A stretch of DNA of 53,898 nt from Bacteroidota bacterium (GTDB lineage Bacteria; Bacteroidota; Bacteroidia; 2-12-FULL-35-15): positions 1-53,898 of the forward strand of contig JAOQAD010000022.1 of NCBI GenBank assembly GCA_025963775.1. Direction: 5' to 3'. Both the position numbers and the translations under genes were made by a program. The notes beneath the pieces were generated by a model. It was not told the DNA's origin. It searched no databases and worked only from the letters and a program-made list of their open reading frames with translations. This document shows positions 8,518 to 17,046 of the stretch, in pieces. Numbering within the stretch: position 1 is the stretch's first letter; the number at the start of each line of letters is the position of its first letter.

Positions 8518-8672
8518 GGCCTCAGAGAGGCCCAACATCTTTAGAAATATTCCACCGCGATTACATTGCCCCGGCGGGGCAAAACCTTTATTACCCAACA
8601 TGTTTTGCCCCGCCGGGGCAAGGCTCATTCTGCAATTACAGCTTTCTAAAAATATTTGGCCTCTCTGAGGCC
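8518..8672. repeat. Nested palindromic REP/BIME-like element
   Basis: A 155-bp imperfect palindrome. The outer arms GGCCTCAGAGAGGCC (8518-8532) and GGCCTCTCTGAGGCC (8658-8672) are exact reverse complements, continuing inward with a partly paired stretch ending TTTAGAAA / TTTCTAAA. Each outer arm is itself nearly palindromic. At the centre an exact 18-bp inverted repeat, GCCCCGGCGGGGCAAAAC (8568-8585) and its complement (8602-8619), flanks a 16-nt loop. An ORF can be drawn across it (8490-8723) but its sequence is dictated by the palindrome. Elements like this resemble the REP/BIME sequences mobilised by RayT-type Y1 transposases; no such transposase is in the window. Confidence 0.8.
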
Positions 8673-8778
8673 ATTGCCTGGTACGTCAGGAATTATCTTC
8701 AACTCAGGCTCTTCCTGAAATAATTATTGCCCGTGCCGATTTCTTTCTTATTTTAGATAAAAATTTAACAGCACATTT

Positions 8779-9189
8779 ATGGAAAATCAAGATACTCCTA
8801 ACCAGGAAAATGTAAATCAGCAATTCAACCAGCAGTTCGGACAACGGCCGATGCCGCAGCAATTCGGCCCGCAGCAGATCCCAAATTCAACCACTGTGCT
8901 TGTGCTTGGGATCATCTCCCTGCCGGTATGCTTTTGCTATTTCCTGTTCGGGATCCCGGGGCTGGTGCTGAGCATTATCGCCCTTGTGCTTTCCAACAAA
9001 TCGCAGGCGCTGTATAATGAAAATCCTTCACTGTACACACAGGCATCTTTCAATAATATGAAAGCAGGGAAGATCTGCGCGATCATCGGCCTTGCGATCA
9101 ATTCCGTTTGCCTGATCGGGATGATCATTTACATTGCATTCATCGCAACGGTGTTCAGCTCCGCGTTCAGCACATTCCCTTTTCGTTAA
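8779..9189 (+). CDS. Small membrane protein, CCC-motif / DUF4190-like
   Basis: 136 residues. A Gln/Asn/Pro-rich cytoplasmic N-terminus (about 37 residues, repeats of QQFxQQF/QQFGPQQ) precedes two hydrophobic hairpins: LVLGIISLPVCFCYFLFGIPGLVLSIIALVL and, after NMKAGKICAIIGLAIN, a last segment to the C-terminus. The layout matches Bacteroidota 'CCC motif membrane proteins' and DUF4190-type proteins, with the cysteine motif here reading CFCY. Function unknown. A GNRA-loop terminator follows 25 bases after the stop. Confidence 0.7.
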   Translation: MENQDTPNQENVNQQFNQQFGQRPMPQQFGPQQIPNSTTVLVLGIISLPVCFCYFLFGIPGLVLSIIALVLSNKSQALYNENPSLYTQASFNNMKAGKICAIIGLAINSVCLIGMIIYIAFIATVFSSAFSTFPFR

Positions 9190-9214
9190 GTAATAGAAAT
9201 TTAAAAATGATAAG

Positions 9215-9234
9215 AAGGGCGCAAGCCCTTTTTT
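9215..9234 (+). terminator. Rho-independent terminator
   Basis: AAGGGC-GCAA-GCCCTT (9215-9230): a 6-bp stem closed by a stable GNRA tetraloop, followed by TTTT and further T-rich sequence. It lies directly before the DUF2752 start at 9244, so it could also act on that gene's leader. Confidence 0.7.
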
Positions 9235-9243
9235 ATTTTGATT

Positions 9244-9543
9244 ATGCCGGATCAGCTTGTTCACTGGATGGAAGAAAATATGCAGCCCTGCGGCTTCAGG
9301 CAGCTCACGGGTGCGAACTGCCCGGGCTGCGGGACACAGCGCGCCTTTATCCTGCTGCTGAAAGGCGAGGTATGGCAAAGCATCTGCATGTACCCCGCTT
9401 TGATCCCGGTCATTATTCTTTTTATTTTTCTCATCGTGCACCTCATCGTTAAATTCAAGAAAGGCGGGATCTACCTGATGTATAATTTCATTCTCGTTAT
9501 GGCGCTCATCCTCGGCAATTTCCTGTTTAAACTATTCACCTGA
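9244..9543 (+). CDS. DUF2752 domain-containing membrane protein
   Basis: 99 residues from the ATG at 9244 (a TTG two codons earlier is less likely because it abuts the terminator T-run). The signature ANCPGCGTQRAF is the DUF2752 hallmark Cys-x-x-Cys-Gly motif, followed by two membrane segments (LIPVIILFIFLIVHLIV and YNFILVMALILGNFLF). The biochemical role of the family is not known. The stop codon TGA overlaps the start of the next gene by one base (TGATG), so the two are likely translated together. Confidence 0.85.
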   Translation: MPDQLVHWMEENMQPCGFRQLTGANCPGCGTQRAFILLLKGEVWQSICMYPALIPVIILFIFLIVHLIVKFKKGGIYLMYNFILVMALILGNFLFKLFT

Positions 9544-10592
9544 TGAAAAGGCTTCTTAATTTTTTACTGCTGCTTGTCCCGCTTTTTTCATTCGCGCAGG
9601 AAAACACCTCTTTTTCCGTTTACCTCGTTGGTGATGCCGGAGAAGATACGGCCAGCGGAAAAGCCCTGCTGATGCTGCAGGAGCAATTACTGCATGATCC
9701 GTCCAGCGCGGTTGTGTTCCTCGGCGATAATGTATATCCCTCGGGATTCAGTTATAAAAATGCAGGATCGAAGCTGCACCTTGAATCGCAACTGAATATC
9801 CTGAAGTCGTACAAAGGGCAGGCTTATTTTATTCCCGGTAACCACGACTGGGATGCGCAGCGCAGGAACGGATTAAGAAAGCTCGGCGAGCAGCAGCAGT
9901 ATGTGAACGATTTTCTGAAGAAAAATTCGCAGGTGGTAAACAGGCAAAGCGCTGCATTCCTTCCGGCAGGCGGATTGCCGGGACCTGCAACGGTGATGCT
10001 GGATGACAAGCTGCGCCTGGTCATCATCGATACGCAATGGTTCCTTCACATGCACAGGAAAAATAAAACCGGCTCTGAAAAACAAACAACCGAATTGTTT
10101 TACCGGCAGCTCGACAGCCTCCTTGCGTATAGTGCCGCACAGGGACAACAGGTGATCGTAACGGCGCACCACCCGATGTTCACGAACGGGGAGCATTCAC
10201 GCAGGCTTCAGCCCCTGCGTTTTTTGGTAAATTATACGCCTTTAAAATTGTTCGGGCTTTTCGGCCTCGACAGGTTGTTCTCGCAGGACCTTGCACAGCC
10301 ACGCTATAAGAAGATGCGGAAAAAGATGTTATCAAGCTTCAGCAAATACGATAACATTGTGTATGCTTCGGGGCACGACCACAATGTGCAGTGCTTCCGC
10401 GAAGGAAAAGTAAGTTACATTGTAAGCGGTAACGGGAGCAAGCTTTCGAAATTAAGGAAGAGAAAACGTTTTAATGCGGTTTTTGAGGATGATACAAAAA
10501 CGGGATTTGTGAAATTGGAATATGGCGCCGATCATACGGTAAAGATCATGGTGTACAGGGTAGGAGAGGATGTGAAGGTGCTGAATCCCTGA
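9543..10592 (+). CDS. Secreted metallophosphoesterase (calcineurin-like)
   Basis: 349 residues. A signal peptide (MKRLLNFLLLLVPLFSFAQ) precedes a calcineurin-like phosphoesterase domain in which the metal-binding blocks are in order: GDAGED near residue 30, FLGDNVYPSG near 60, PGNHDWD near 98, AHHPMF near 208 and GHDHN near 277. This suggests a periplasmic or surface phosphatase acting with two divalent metal ions, similar in layout to purple-acid-phosphatase-like enzymes; the substrate is unknown. It is coupled to the DUF2752 gene by a one-base overlap. Confidence 0.88.
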   Translation: MKRLLNFLLLLVPLFSFAQENTSFSVYLVGDAGEDTASGKALLMLQEQLLHDPSSAVVFLGDNVYPSGFSYKNAGSKLHLESQLNILKSYKGQAYFIPGNHDWDAQRRNGLRKLGEQQQYVNDFLKKNSQVVNRQSAAFLPAGGLPGPATVMLDDKLRLVIIDTQWFLHMHRKNKTGSEKQTTELFYRQLDSLLAYSAAQGQQVIVTAHHPMFTNGEHSRRLQPLRFLVNYTPLKLFGLFGLDRLFSQDLAQPRYKKMRKKMLSSFSKYDNIVYASGHDHNVQCFREGKVSYIVSGNGSKLSKLRKRKRFNAVFEDDTKTGFVKLEYGADHTVKIMVYRVGEDVKVLNP

Positions 10593-10745
10593 CACACCAC
10601 TAAGCCCTCTCAAGAGGGGAACTCAACAGAAGCGAAGCTTCCTCCGTGCCTCTCCAATAAAACATTCTTAGTGTTTCTTAGTGCCTTTTGGTAAATCCTC
10701 CGTGCTTCTCTGTGCTCTCCGCTTCTCCGTGTAAAAGCACACAGC
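10593..10745. repeat. Intergenic dispersed repeats (hairpin copy 2 and Cys/Thr-like CTCCGTG tract)
   Basis: Immediately after the phosphoesterase stop: a CACACC flank and the hairpin CCCTCTCAAGAGGG (10605-10618), the second copy of the element at 4880. From about 10640 to 10735 there is a tract of short imperfect repeats built on CTCCGTG, CTTAGTG and TCTCCGCTTCTCCGTG. The same motifs recur at 14820-14911. No ORF with coding character was seen here. Confidence 0.55.
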
Positions 10746-10833
10746 ACGTCAACAAACACCGGGATAGATACTGCTAACATTTATGAGATCCCGTATCGGG
10801 GCACGGGATGACGTAAAACGAAAAACAACCAGG

Positions 10834-11946
10834 CTATTTCCTTCCCTCATTACAATATTTCTGGATCAGGTCGTATGCTTTTTCATTATTGAGCCCGTCT
10901 GCTTTTTCAAGGTCCTTGCAGGCGCCTTTTTTATCGCCGGAAGCCAGCTTGATGGCCGCGCGGTTAATGTATGCCGAGGAATAGTCGAACTTTAGTTTGA
11001 TGGCCATATCGAGATCTGCCAGTGCGCCGCCGAAATCCTTCATGGCACCTTTTGCAATTCCACGGTTGGTATAGGCGACCACATTTTTCGGATCAAGCTT
11101 GATCACTTCATCAAAATCCTTCACGGCATCTGCATTGTTATTGGTGTTGAGCCGGGCTGCGCCGCGGGTGATGTATGCTTCTACATTCGTTGTTTCATAG
11201 TCGATGTAGCGGCTCAGGTCCTTGTCGGCAGCCTTGAAATTACCGCCGCTGAAATTTGTTTTTCCCCTCCAGAAATAAACCTCATTATCCTCCGGGTCGA
11301 GCTCGATCGCTTTGTTGAAATCGGCGAGGGCAAGCACGTAATCCTTTTTTACATTGTAATAAAGCTTTCCACGCTGTACGAATGCTTTTTCAAAGCCCGG
11401 ACGGATCTCGATGGCGCGTCCATAATCATCGAACACGGCCTGCAGGCTGCGCCCTTTTTCTTTCATGAGTGCACGCTGGAAAAAAGCATCTGCATCATCA
11501 TAGTTCTTATCAATGGCCTTGTTGAAGTCATTCATTGCGAGGGTGTCTTTTCCAAGAGCGAGCTGTGAAAGCCCCCGTTCACGGTAAGCGTCGCCTTTTT
11601 CAGGATCGAGTGCGAGCGCCTTTTCGAAGCTGGCAACAGCGTTTTTGTGGTCTTTCAGTTTCGCCTGTACGATCCCGAGGCGGTAATTTGCCTGGTAGGT
11701 GCTGGCGGTCTTCACCGCTTTTTTATAATCCTTTACAGCATCCTGGTAAAATTTGTTCGCGCCCTTCATGTCTTTGTTCTTTTCATGCACGAGGGCCGAA
11801 TCGCATTTGATGTTGCCCGACTTTATAAAAGCGGAAGACGCATCGGAGGTATCCACTTTGGGAGCTTCGGGTTCTTGCGCGGAGAGCATTCCTGAAAATA
11901 ATAAAAACAAAAAGAGAAGAAGATGGGATGATGTTGATCTGTGCAT
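10834..11946 (-). CDS. Secreted tetratricopeptide repeat protein
   Basis: 370 residues from the ATG at 11946; a longer reading starting at a TTG (11973) would begin inside the promoter box. The signal peptide LLLFLFLLFSGMLSA precedes about eight TPR units with the usual pattern, e.g. ANYRLGIVQAKLKDHKNAVASFEKALALDP and AYTNRGIAKGAMKDFGGALADLDMAI. TPR arrays form helical scaffolds for protein-protein contacts; a periplasmic location is expected. Partner unknown. Neighbours give no functional clue. Confidence 0.9.
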   Translation of the reverse strand: MHRSTSSHLLLFLFLLFSGMLSAQEPEAPKVDTSDASSAFIKSGNIKCDSALVHEKNKDMKGANKFYQDAVKDYKKAVKTASTYQANYRLGIVQAKLKDHKNAVASFEKALALDPEKGDAYRERGLSQLALGKDTLAMNDFNKAIDKNYDDADAFFQRALMKEKGRSLQAVFDDYGRAIEIRPGFEKAFVQRGKLYYNVKKDYVLALADFNKAIELDPEDNEVYFWRGKTNFSGGNFKAADKDLSRYIDYETTNVEAYITRGAARLNTNNNADAVKDFDEVIKLDPKNVVAYTNRGIAKGAMKDFGGALADLDMAIKLKFDYSSAYINRAAIKLASGDKKGACKDLEKADGLNNEKAYDLIQKYCNEGRK

Positions 11947-11970
11947 CGGTTCGGTTTTAGCTTGTGCATT

Positions 11971-11978
11971 CAAATATA
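11971..11978 (-). promoter_or_regulatory. -7 promoter box for the TPR gene
   Basis: Reads TATATTTG on the minus strand, an exact TAnnTTTG match. Predicted transcription start near 11964, leaving an 18-nt leader to the ATG at 11946, which supports that start. No convincing -33 box. Confidence 0.5.
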
Positions 11979-12091
11979 CTCAATAAAAAAATGGTTGAAA
12001 AAGGGGAGATGAAAATTAATTCTGCTTCATCAAAAGCAAGGATCCTGCCGCTTTTTGCTGCTGTTAAATGGACCGGGTTGGTATATCGTAC

Positions 12092-12185
12092 TGTCATTCT
12101 GAACGTAGCAGGGCGAAGTGAAGAATCTTCTTAAAGCGGCCAGGATTAAGTTAGAGAAGATCCATTCGCTTCGCTCAGGATGACA
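12092..12185. repeat. Inverted-repeat element of the TGTCATTCTGA...TCAGGATGACA type
   Basis: Left arm begins TGTCATTCTGAACG (12092) and runs through GCGAAGTGAAGAATCTT; right arm is AGATCCATTCGCTTCGCTCAGGATGACA ending at 12185, an imperfect reverse complement of the left. This is the widely scattered palindromic repeat seen in many bacterial genomes (TGTCAT(T/C)CTGAGCGAAGCGAAGGATCT type). It lies behind the helicase gene and may form a long hairpin in its 3' transcript. Confidence 0.7.
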
Positions 12186-12243
12186 AAGCGTGAGGGCTTT
12201 GCCGGAACAAATGGTTTCATATTGGCTGTAATACTGCAGCGGA

Positions 12244-14499
12244 TTATTTTTTTGAGTTCTGGTACCAGGCCATTGCAAAGCGGATCTCGGTGTAGGAATA
12301 TTCTTCGCCAAGCGATTGTTTGATCGGCCCGAACAGGCTTGTATCGAGCTTTTTGGCAACGGTGATGATGTTGCCGCGCTTTTCTTCATCCACGAACAGG
12401 TTGATGTCGACCATGCCCAGCCCGGCAAAATGGGCGAGATGCCCTTCGATGGTAGTGACAACCATGCCACGCTCTTTCGCGATCTCTTCAATATTCTTTC
12501 CACCCTTATAAAGCCCGAACGTGATCTCTTTTGTATCCTGCTTGTCTTTTTTTTCTGCTGTTTTTTTACCGCGCTCACGTTTCTTTGCCGGAGTCAGATC
12601 TGCTTTTGCAAGCTCTTCGATCCGCTCTTTGTTCTCCGTGTGGGTATTGATCGTGTCTTTTGAGAATTCTGTATTGTCCGTTGCAGAGCGCACCATTGCT
12701 TCCGCTTTGTTGATCAGCTGCAGCTGTTTGAAAAATAAAGCATCGAGCTCGGAAAGCTCCTCGAGGTAGGCTTTTACTTTCTTGTCATCTTTCACATAAT
12801 CGATGTGCTTCAGGATGCGTTTTGAATAGTCCTTCAGCAAAGGGCTGAAGTGGCTCTTAGCGGCTGAAATGCGTGCCTGCAGCTGCTGTTTGTAATCTTC
12901 CTGCCCTGCTTCGAAGATCTGCTGGAGCTGGTTGAGGAATTTATCAGCAACAGTTTTTGTAGTATCCGCTTCTTTTTTCAGCTCGTAGGCCCATTCGAAA
13001 TGTTTCTGTTTGTTGGAGCGCTGCTCATCCTTCTGGTAGCTTTCCACATGCAGCCGGAATGCATTTTGCAGGGTGGAAAAGTTAAAGCACTCCACCACAT
13101 AGTTCCTGAAAAAGGAAAAGGATTCTTTTTCAAAAAGCGCTTCCAGTGTTTCTTCTTTGTCCTTTGAATTGGAATAGTTGGTAATGTTCTCATCCACGTT
13201 GAGGCTGTTGACATTGATGGGCGAGGAGAGTACAAGCCCCGTGAGCGAAGTAAGGCGGGAAAGCGCTACGTATACCTGTCCGGGCGCAAATGCATTCCCG
13301 ATATCGATCATTGCTTTTGAAAAAGTAAGCCCCTGGCTTTTGTGAACAGTGATGGCCCATGCGAGCTTAACCGGGTATTGAACAAATGTGCCGGCCACTT
13401 TTTCTTCGATCTCGTTGGTGGTTTCGTTGATCGTGTATTTTATATTTTCCCAGATGTATTTATCGGGGCGGATCGGTTTGGATGAATCATTGAAACTGAT
13501 CTCGATGCCGCTGCTGCCGATGTCGGAGATGATACCGATCTTCCCGTTGAAAAAGCGTTGTGCACCGCTGGGGTCGTTCTTGATGAACATTACCTGCGCC
13601 CCTTTTTTCAGTTCCATGTTCTCCTCAACAGGATAGGCATATTCATTGAAATCGCCGGTCACTTCGGCTTTGAAGAACCACGATTTTTCCGGTAAACGCT
13701 GCAGCGATTCACGGTTGAGGGTATCCGCCTTGTTATTGTGAGTGGTGAGGTGAATGTAATTTTCATCGGCTGCGGGCCTGAAATTCGCCTTGTAATACCC
13801 GTTCAGGGTATCAATGTCCTGCTTGGTCACATGGTTGGTCCGGAGGTTGTTCAGGATGCGGATGAAGCTGTCGTCAGCCTGACGGTAGATCTTATCCAGC
13901 TCAAGGTACACCGGTTTGTTCTGCTGAAGCACCTGTGCATCAAAGAAGAATGCGGTTTTGTAAAAGCTTTTCATGTACTGCCATTCATCATCCTTCACTA
14001 CGGGCGGCAATTGCAGCATATCGCCGATGAATAGCACCTGCACGCCACCGAAAGGCTGATGGCTTTTTCTCCGGATCGTGCGCAGTACAAGGTCCATCGC
14101 ATCCAGCAGGTCGGCACGCAGCATGCTTACCTCATCAATGATCAGGAGCTCGAGCTCCTGCAGCAGCTTTCTTTTGGTGGCATTGAGCTGCAATCCCCTG
14201 AACAGTGTTGCAGGCGTATTGATGCGGGTATTCTCGCTGAATGCAACATCCTTTGAAGGGATGAAGGCGCCGAAAGGCAGCTGGAAAAGGGAATGGATGG
14301 TAACGCCGCCTGCATTGATGGCTGCGATCCCGGTAGGGGCAACGATCACCGCATTTTTATAGGTGTGCTTAATGATGTGCTTTAAGAAAGTGGTCTTTCC
14401 TGTGCCGGCTTTCCCGGTCAGGAATACATTTTTGCTTGTATTGTTAATGAAGCGGGAAGCAATGGATGCAATCGCGTTTTCGGATGATGTGGTAACCAT
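12244..14499 (-). CDS. PIF1-like superfamily 1 DNA helicase with C-terminal helix-turn-helix domain
   Basis: 751 residues. Walker A GKAGTGKT at 29-36, Walker B LLIIDEVSM near 118, then AWAITVHKSQGLTF (motif V region) and YVALSRLTSL (motif VI) complete a PIF1/RecD-type 5'-3' helicase core of about 420 residues. A charged helical linker with a Lys/Glu-rich stretch near 640-660 leads to a C-terminal helix-turn-helix (HTH_40-type) domain: FGLYKGGKNIEEIAKERGMVV. This architecture is common in Bacteroidota and has also been associated with RecQ-type C-termini. A role in replication or recombination intermediates is inferred. Transcribed alone, away from the T9SS gene by 412 bases. Confidence 0.9.
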   Translation of the reverse strand: MVTTSSENAIASIASRFINNTSKNVFLTGKAGTGKTTFLKHIIKHTYKNAVIVAPTGIAAINAGGVTIHSLFQLPFGAFIPSKDVAFSENTRINTPATLFRGLQLNATKRKLLQELELLIIDEVSMLRADLLDAMDLVLRTIRRKSHQPFGGVQVLFIGDMLQLPPVVKDDEWQYMKSFYKTAFFFDAQVLQQNKPVYLELDKIYRQADDSFIRILNNLRTNHVTKQDIDTLNGYYKANFRPAADENYIHLTTHNNKADTLNRESLQRLPEKSWFFKAEVTGDFNEYAYPVEENMELKKGAQVMFIKNDPSGAQRFFNGKIGIISDIGSSGIEISFNDSSKPIRPDKYIWENIKYTINETTNEIEEKVAGTFVQYPVKLAWAITVHKSQGLTFSKAMIDIGNAFAPGQVYVALSRLTSLTGLVLSSPINVNSLNVDENITNYSNSKDKEETLEALFEKESFSFFRNYVVECFNFSTLQNAFRLHVESYQKDEQRSNKQKHFEWAYELKKEADTTKTVADKFLNQLQQIFEAGQEDYKQQLQARISAAKSHFSPLLKDYSKRILKHIDYVKDDKKVKAYLEELSELDALFFKQLQLINKAEAMVRSATDNTEFSKDTINTHTENKERIEELAKADLTPAKKRERGKKTAEKKDKQDTKEITFGLYKGGKNIEEIAKERGMVVTTIEGHLAHFAGLGMVDINLFVDEEKRGNIITVAKKLDTSLFGPIKQSLGEEYSYTEIRFAMAWYQNSKK

Positions 14500-14819
14500 G
14501 AAGTTTATAATGTTACCGCGAATTTATAGAATTTAGATGGGAGAGTCGTTTATAATCGGATAAATTTAAGGAAGATTGAAGCTTTCTGTATTGTCATATG
14601 TGACAATCGTTTGGTTTATTAAGATTTCAACTTTTGAAGGCAAAAAGTTGCAAAAACCTTTTCTGTTTTATAAGGTGATTTCTTCTTTCACTAACGTTCA
14701 AGAAGAAGCACGAATAAATTGATTGCACCACTCATTCCGCTTCGAAAGATTAATTTATCCGGCAATCAATTTATCCTTGTATCCGTTTGTAATTGTTGAT
14801 TCATCATGATCCTGATCCT

Positions 14820-14911
14820 GATCCTCCGTGCAACTCCGTATTCTCCGCTTCTCCGTGGTAAAGCCCCGGCTTAGTGTTGTTTTGTGCGCTCAGTGCCTTA
14901 GTGGTAAAGGG
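14820..14911. repeat. CTCCGTG-type dispersed repeat tract, second site
   Basis: The 412-bp gap 14500-14911 has no gene that I can support. Its right end carries CTCCGTG, ACTCCGT, TTCTCCGCTTCTCCGTGG and TTAGTG motifs, shared with 10640-10735. The left part (14500-14820) is AT-rich and shows no clear signal beyond being the upstream region of the helicase. Confidence 0.5.
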
Positions 14912-16282
14912 CTAATCGATCAGCAGTTTTCCTTCCTGCAGCACCATGTTGCGGTTGTTCATGATCTTGAAAAAATAAGTGCCGCCCGCAATATTTTTTC
15001 TGTCGAAATAAAATTCGTTGCGGATATTATTCACGCAGCTGATCTTTCTGCCGGATACATCGTAGATCGAAAAGCTGAAAGATGTTCCCGGGGATTCATC
15101 CAGGTTGATGCTGAGCTTCACCATCCCGTTGTTTTTGACCGGGTTGGGTGAAATGCTCCCGGTTCCGGGATCTTCGGTATTGCCGGCCGGTGTCATGCTC
15201 CGCAGCCCGGTTTGCCATTTCGCGATGAAAGGAATAAGGTTGCCGCCTGCAAAAAGGAAGGACCCGCCTGCAAATAATTTGCCCCCGAAGGCTTCCAGCG
15301 AGGTAACTGCGGCATTCATTCCGCTTCCCAGCGTGCTCCAGTTGGTTCCATCCCATTTCGCGATGTAGCCTGCCGGGTTGCCGCCTGCTTCTGTAAATGT
15401 TCCGCCTGCGATGAGTGTATTATTGTAAACCTGCAGCGTGCTCACGGTCGTCGCTCCGGTGTATTCCAGCCCTCCGTTCACATCCGACCAGGAAGCACCG
15501 TTCCATTTTGCAATGTTGTTCACCGCTGCTGTTCCCGCAAGTGTAAACCTGCCCCCGACATAAAGCTCGCCGTTGAATTCCCTGAGCGTGCTTACGGTTG
15601 TAGCGCCTGTATATTCAAGTCCGCCGCCTACATCCGACCAGCTGCTGCCATCCCATTTCGCAATGTTGTTCACGATCACCCCGCCCGCATTGGTGAAGCT
15701 GCCGCCAACATACAATTCGCCGTTGTATACGCACATGGAGGAAACAGTTCCGTTTACCCCGCTGCCAAGAGGTTCCCAGGTAATGCCGTTCCATTTTGCA
15801 ATGTGATCCACGCTTGCAAACCCGGAAGTGCTGAAAGAGCCACCGGCATACAGATCGCCGCCATAGTTCATAAGCGTGCTAACCGTGGTAGCGCCGGTAT
15901 ATTCAAAGCCGCTGCCGAGCGGCGACCAGGAAATTCCATTCCATTCTGCAATGTTTTTGGAGAGGATGCCGCCAATGCCGGAGAATGTTCCTCCTACGAC
16001 GAGCTTTCCGTTCCTGATGATCATGGCGGAAATGCCGAGGCCGGAAACTCCGCCTCCTACCTGCGACCAGGACGTTCCATTCCATTTGGCAATGCCAATG
16101 GCCGGCAGAAGCCCGCTTTGTGTGAACAGTCCGCCGGCATAAAGGATATTATTGGCTGTATCGGCTGCTAAGGCCTGTACAGGAAGATTTAGTCCGGATC
16201 CGACCCCGCTCCATGAGCTTTGTGCCATGGTGAAACTGATGCTCAGCGCGGTGGAAAATACGAGTGTAATGATCTTTTTCAT
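14912..16282 (-). CDS. T9SS protein with seven propeller-like repeats
   Basis: 456 residues. Signal peptide (MKKIITLVFSTALSISFTMA), then seven repeats of about 47-52 residues built on IAKWNGxxWxxLGxG ... VxxLxxYNGxLYVGGxFxxAGG, the count expected for a single seven-bladed beta-propeller. The last ~75 residues are a T9SS type A sorting domain (SISPNPVKNNGM, YDVSGRKI, GGTYFFKI). Three central repeats share the insert EYTGATTVSTL almost identically in protein and DNA, pointing to recent duplication within the gene. Expected to be exported to the cell surface; ligand unknown. Confidence 0.88.
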   Translation of the reverse strand: MKKIITLVFSTALSISFTMAQSSWSGVGSGLNLPVQALAADTANNILYAGGLFTQSGLLPAIGIAKWNGTSWSQVGGGVSGLGISAMIIRNGKLVVGGTFSGIGGILSKNIAEWNGISWSPLGSGFEYTGATTVSTLMNYGGDLYAGGSFSTSGFASVDHIAKWNGITWEPLGSGVNGTVSSMCVYNGELYVGGSFTNAGGVIVNNIAKWDGSSWSDVGGGLEYTGATTVSTLREFNGELYVGGRFTLAGTAAVNNIAKWNGASWSDVNGGLEYTGATTVSTLQVYNNTLIAGGTFTEAGGNPAGYIAKWDGTNWSTLGSGMNAAVTSLEAFGGKLFAGGSFLFAGGNLIPFIAKWQTGLRSMTPAGNTEDPGTGSISPNPVKNNGMVKLSINLDESPGTSFSFSIYDVSGRKISCVNNIRNEFYFDRKNIAGGTYFFKIMNNRNMVLQEGKLLID

Positions 16283-16631
16283 GGTAATCGGTTTTGATTC
16301 TGATACGTTAAAGTTACGCCCGGGGCTACGAAAACATCCTTAAAAATATGTTGGTTATACTAATCCCAAAGCTACCTGTTGCTGTGTTGTTGTGTTGTTT
16401 TTGTATTGATTAACAGTCTGTTATGGTTGTTGTTGGAGAGACAGTGAATTGTTTTTATTTCGTTTTCATTTTGATTTTGGTTTTTGACAGGGCTGTTTTT
16501 TTTAATGAATTGCCGGAATATTGTACACTCAGCCTTAAAAAATGCACGATCGGCATCCGGATGTTCCGTTGACCGAAAAAGGGACACTAAGCCCTGTTTG
16601 TGGCCGTAACTTTACTAAAAAAACCAAAGCT

Positions 16632-16904
16632 ATGAAACGGGCTGAACTATATAAACTGCTACCAATAGAAGATAAGATCGAGCTATTGATGAGGAAGGGA
16701 GAATTCGTAATGTCTTACGAAGCATTGGATTATGAAACCTGGTTATATGCCCTGGACGGGCAGTTGGTGGAAATCATTTATTCCATCGTGTTTAACCGGA
16801 TCGAGGATATCCGCGTAATGGAAGACAATAAGAGAATTGATATTTACCTGGAGAATATAGATATAACGGAGCTGATAGCTTTTGATGAAGAGGATTATTT
16901 TTAA
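16632..16904 (+). CDS. Hypothetical small acidic protein
   Basis: 90 residues from the ATG at 16632; the frame stays open upstream to 16542 but those residues look non-coding. Sequence MKRAELYKLLPIEDKIELLM... ends in a very acidic tail (FDEEDYF). I do not recognise a named family; the size and the pattern YETWLYALDGQLVEIIY resemble short Bacteroidota proteins annotated only as hypothetical. No signal peptide or membrane segment, so probably cytoplasmic. A strong terminator begins about 60 bases after the stop, which supports an expressed gene. Confidence 0.6.
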   Translation: MKRAELYKLLPIEDKIELLMRKGEFVMSYEALDYETWLYALDGQLVEIIYSIVFNRIEDIRVMEDNKRIDIYLENIDITELIAFDEEDYF

Positions 16905-16964
16905 ATGGTCTTTCGAAAGCTTCAGAATTTCTTATGATATAATTCCTTTGAACAGGAAACTTAT

Positions 16965-16986
16965 AACCGGCTATGCCGGTTTTTTT
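16965..16986 (+). terminator. Rho-independent terminator
   Basis: AACCGGC-TAT-GCCGGTT (16965-16981) followed by a T-run to 16986; terminates the plus-strand small gene ending at 16904. Confidence 0.8.
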
Positions 16987-17001
16987 ATGGGTTGAAAAAC
17001 A

Positions 17002-17027
17002 AAACGGGAGCATTAAAGCTCCCGTTT
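17002..17027 (-). terminator. Rho-independent terminator of the minus-strand gene at 17047
   Basis: A 10-bp stem AAACGGGAGC (17002-17011) / GCTCCCGTTT (17018-17027) with a 6-nt loop. Read on the minus strand it is followed by TTGTTTTTC. It starts 20 bases after that gene's stop codon and is back-to-back with the plus-strand terminator at 16965. Confidence 0.75.
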
Positions 17028-17046
17028 GTTTTGATGATTAAGTTAA

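Noticed and set aside
8490..8723. 77-codon ORF behind coaE
   Set aside because: It runs across a nested palindrome whose sequence dictates the codons; no coding character outside the repeat.
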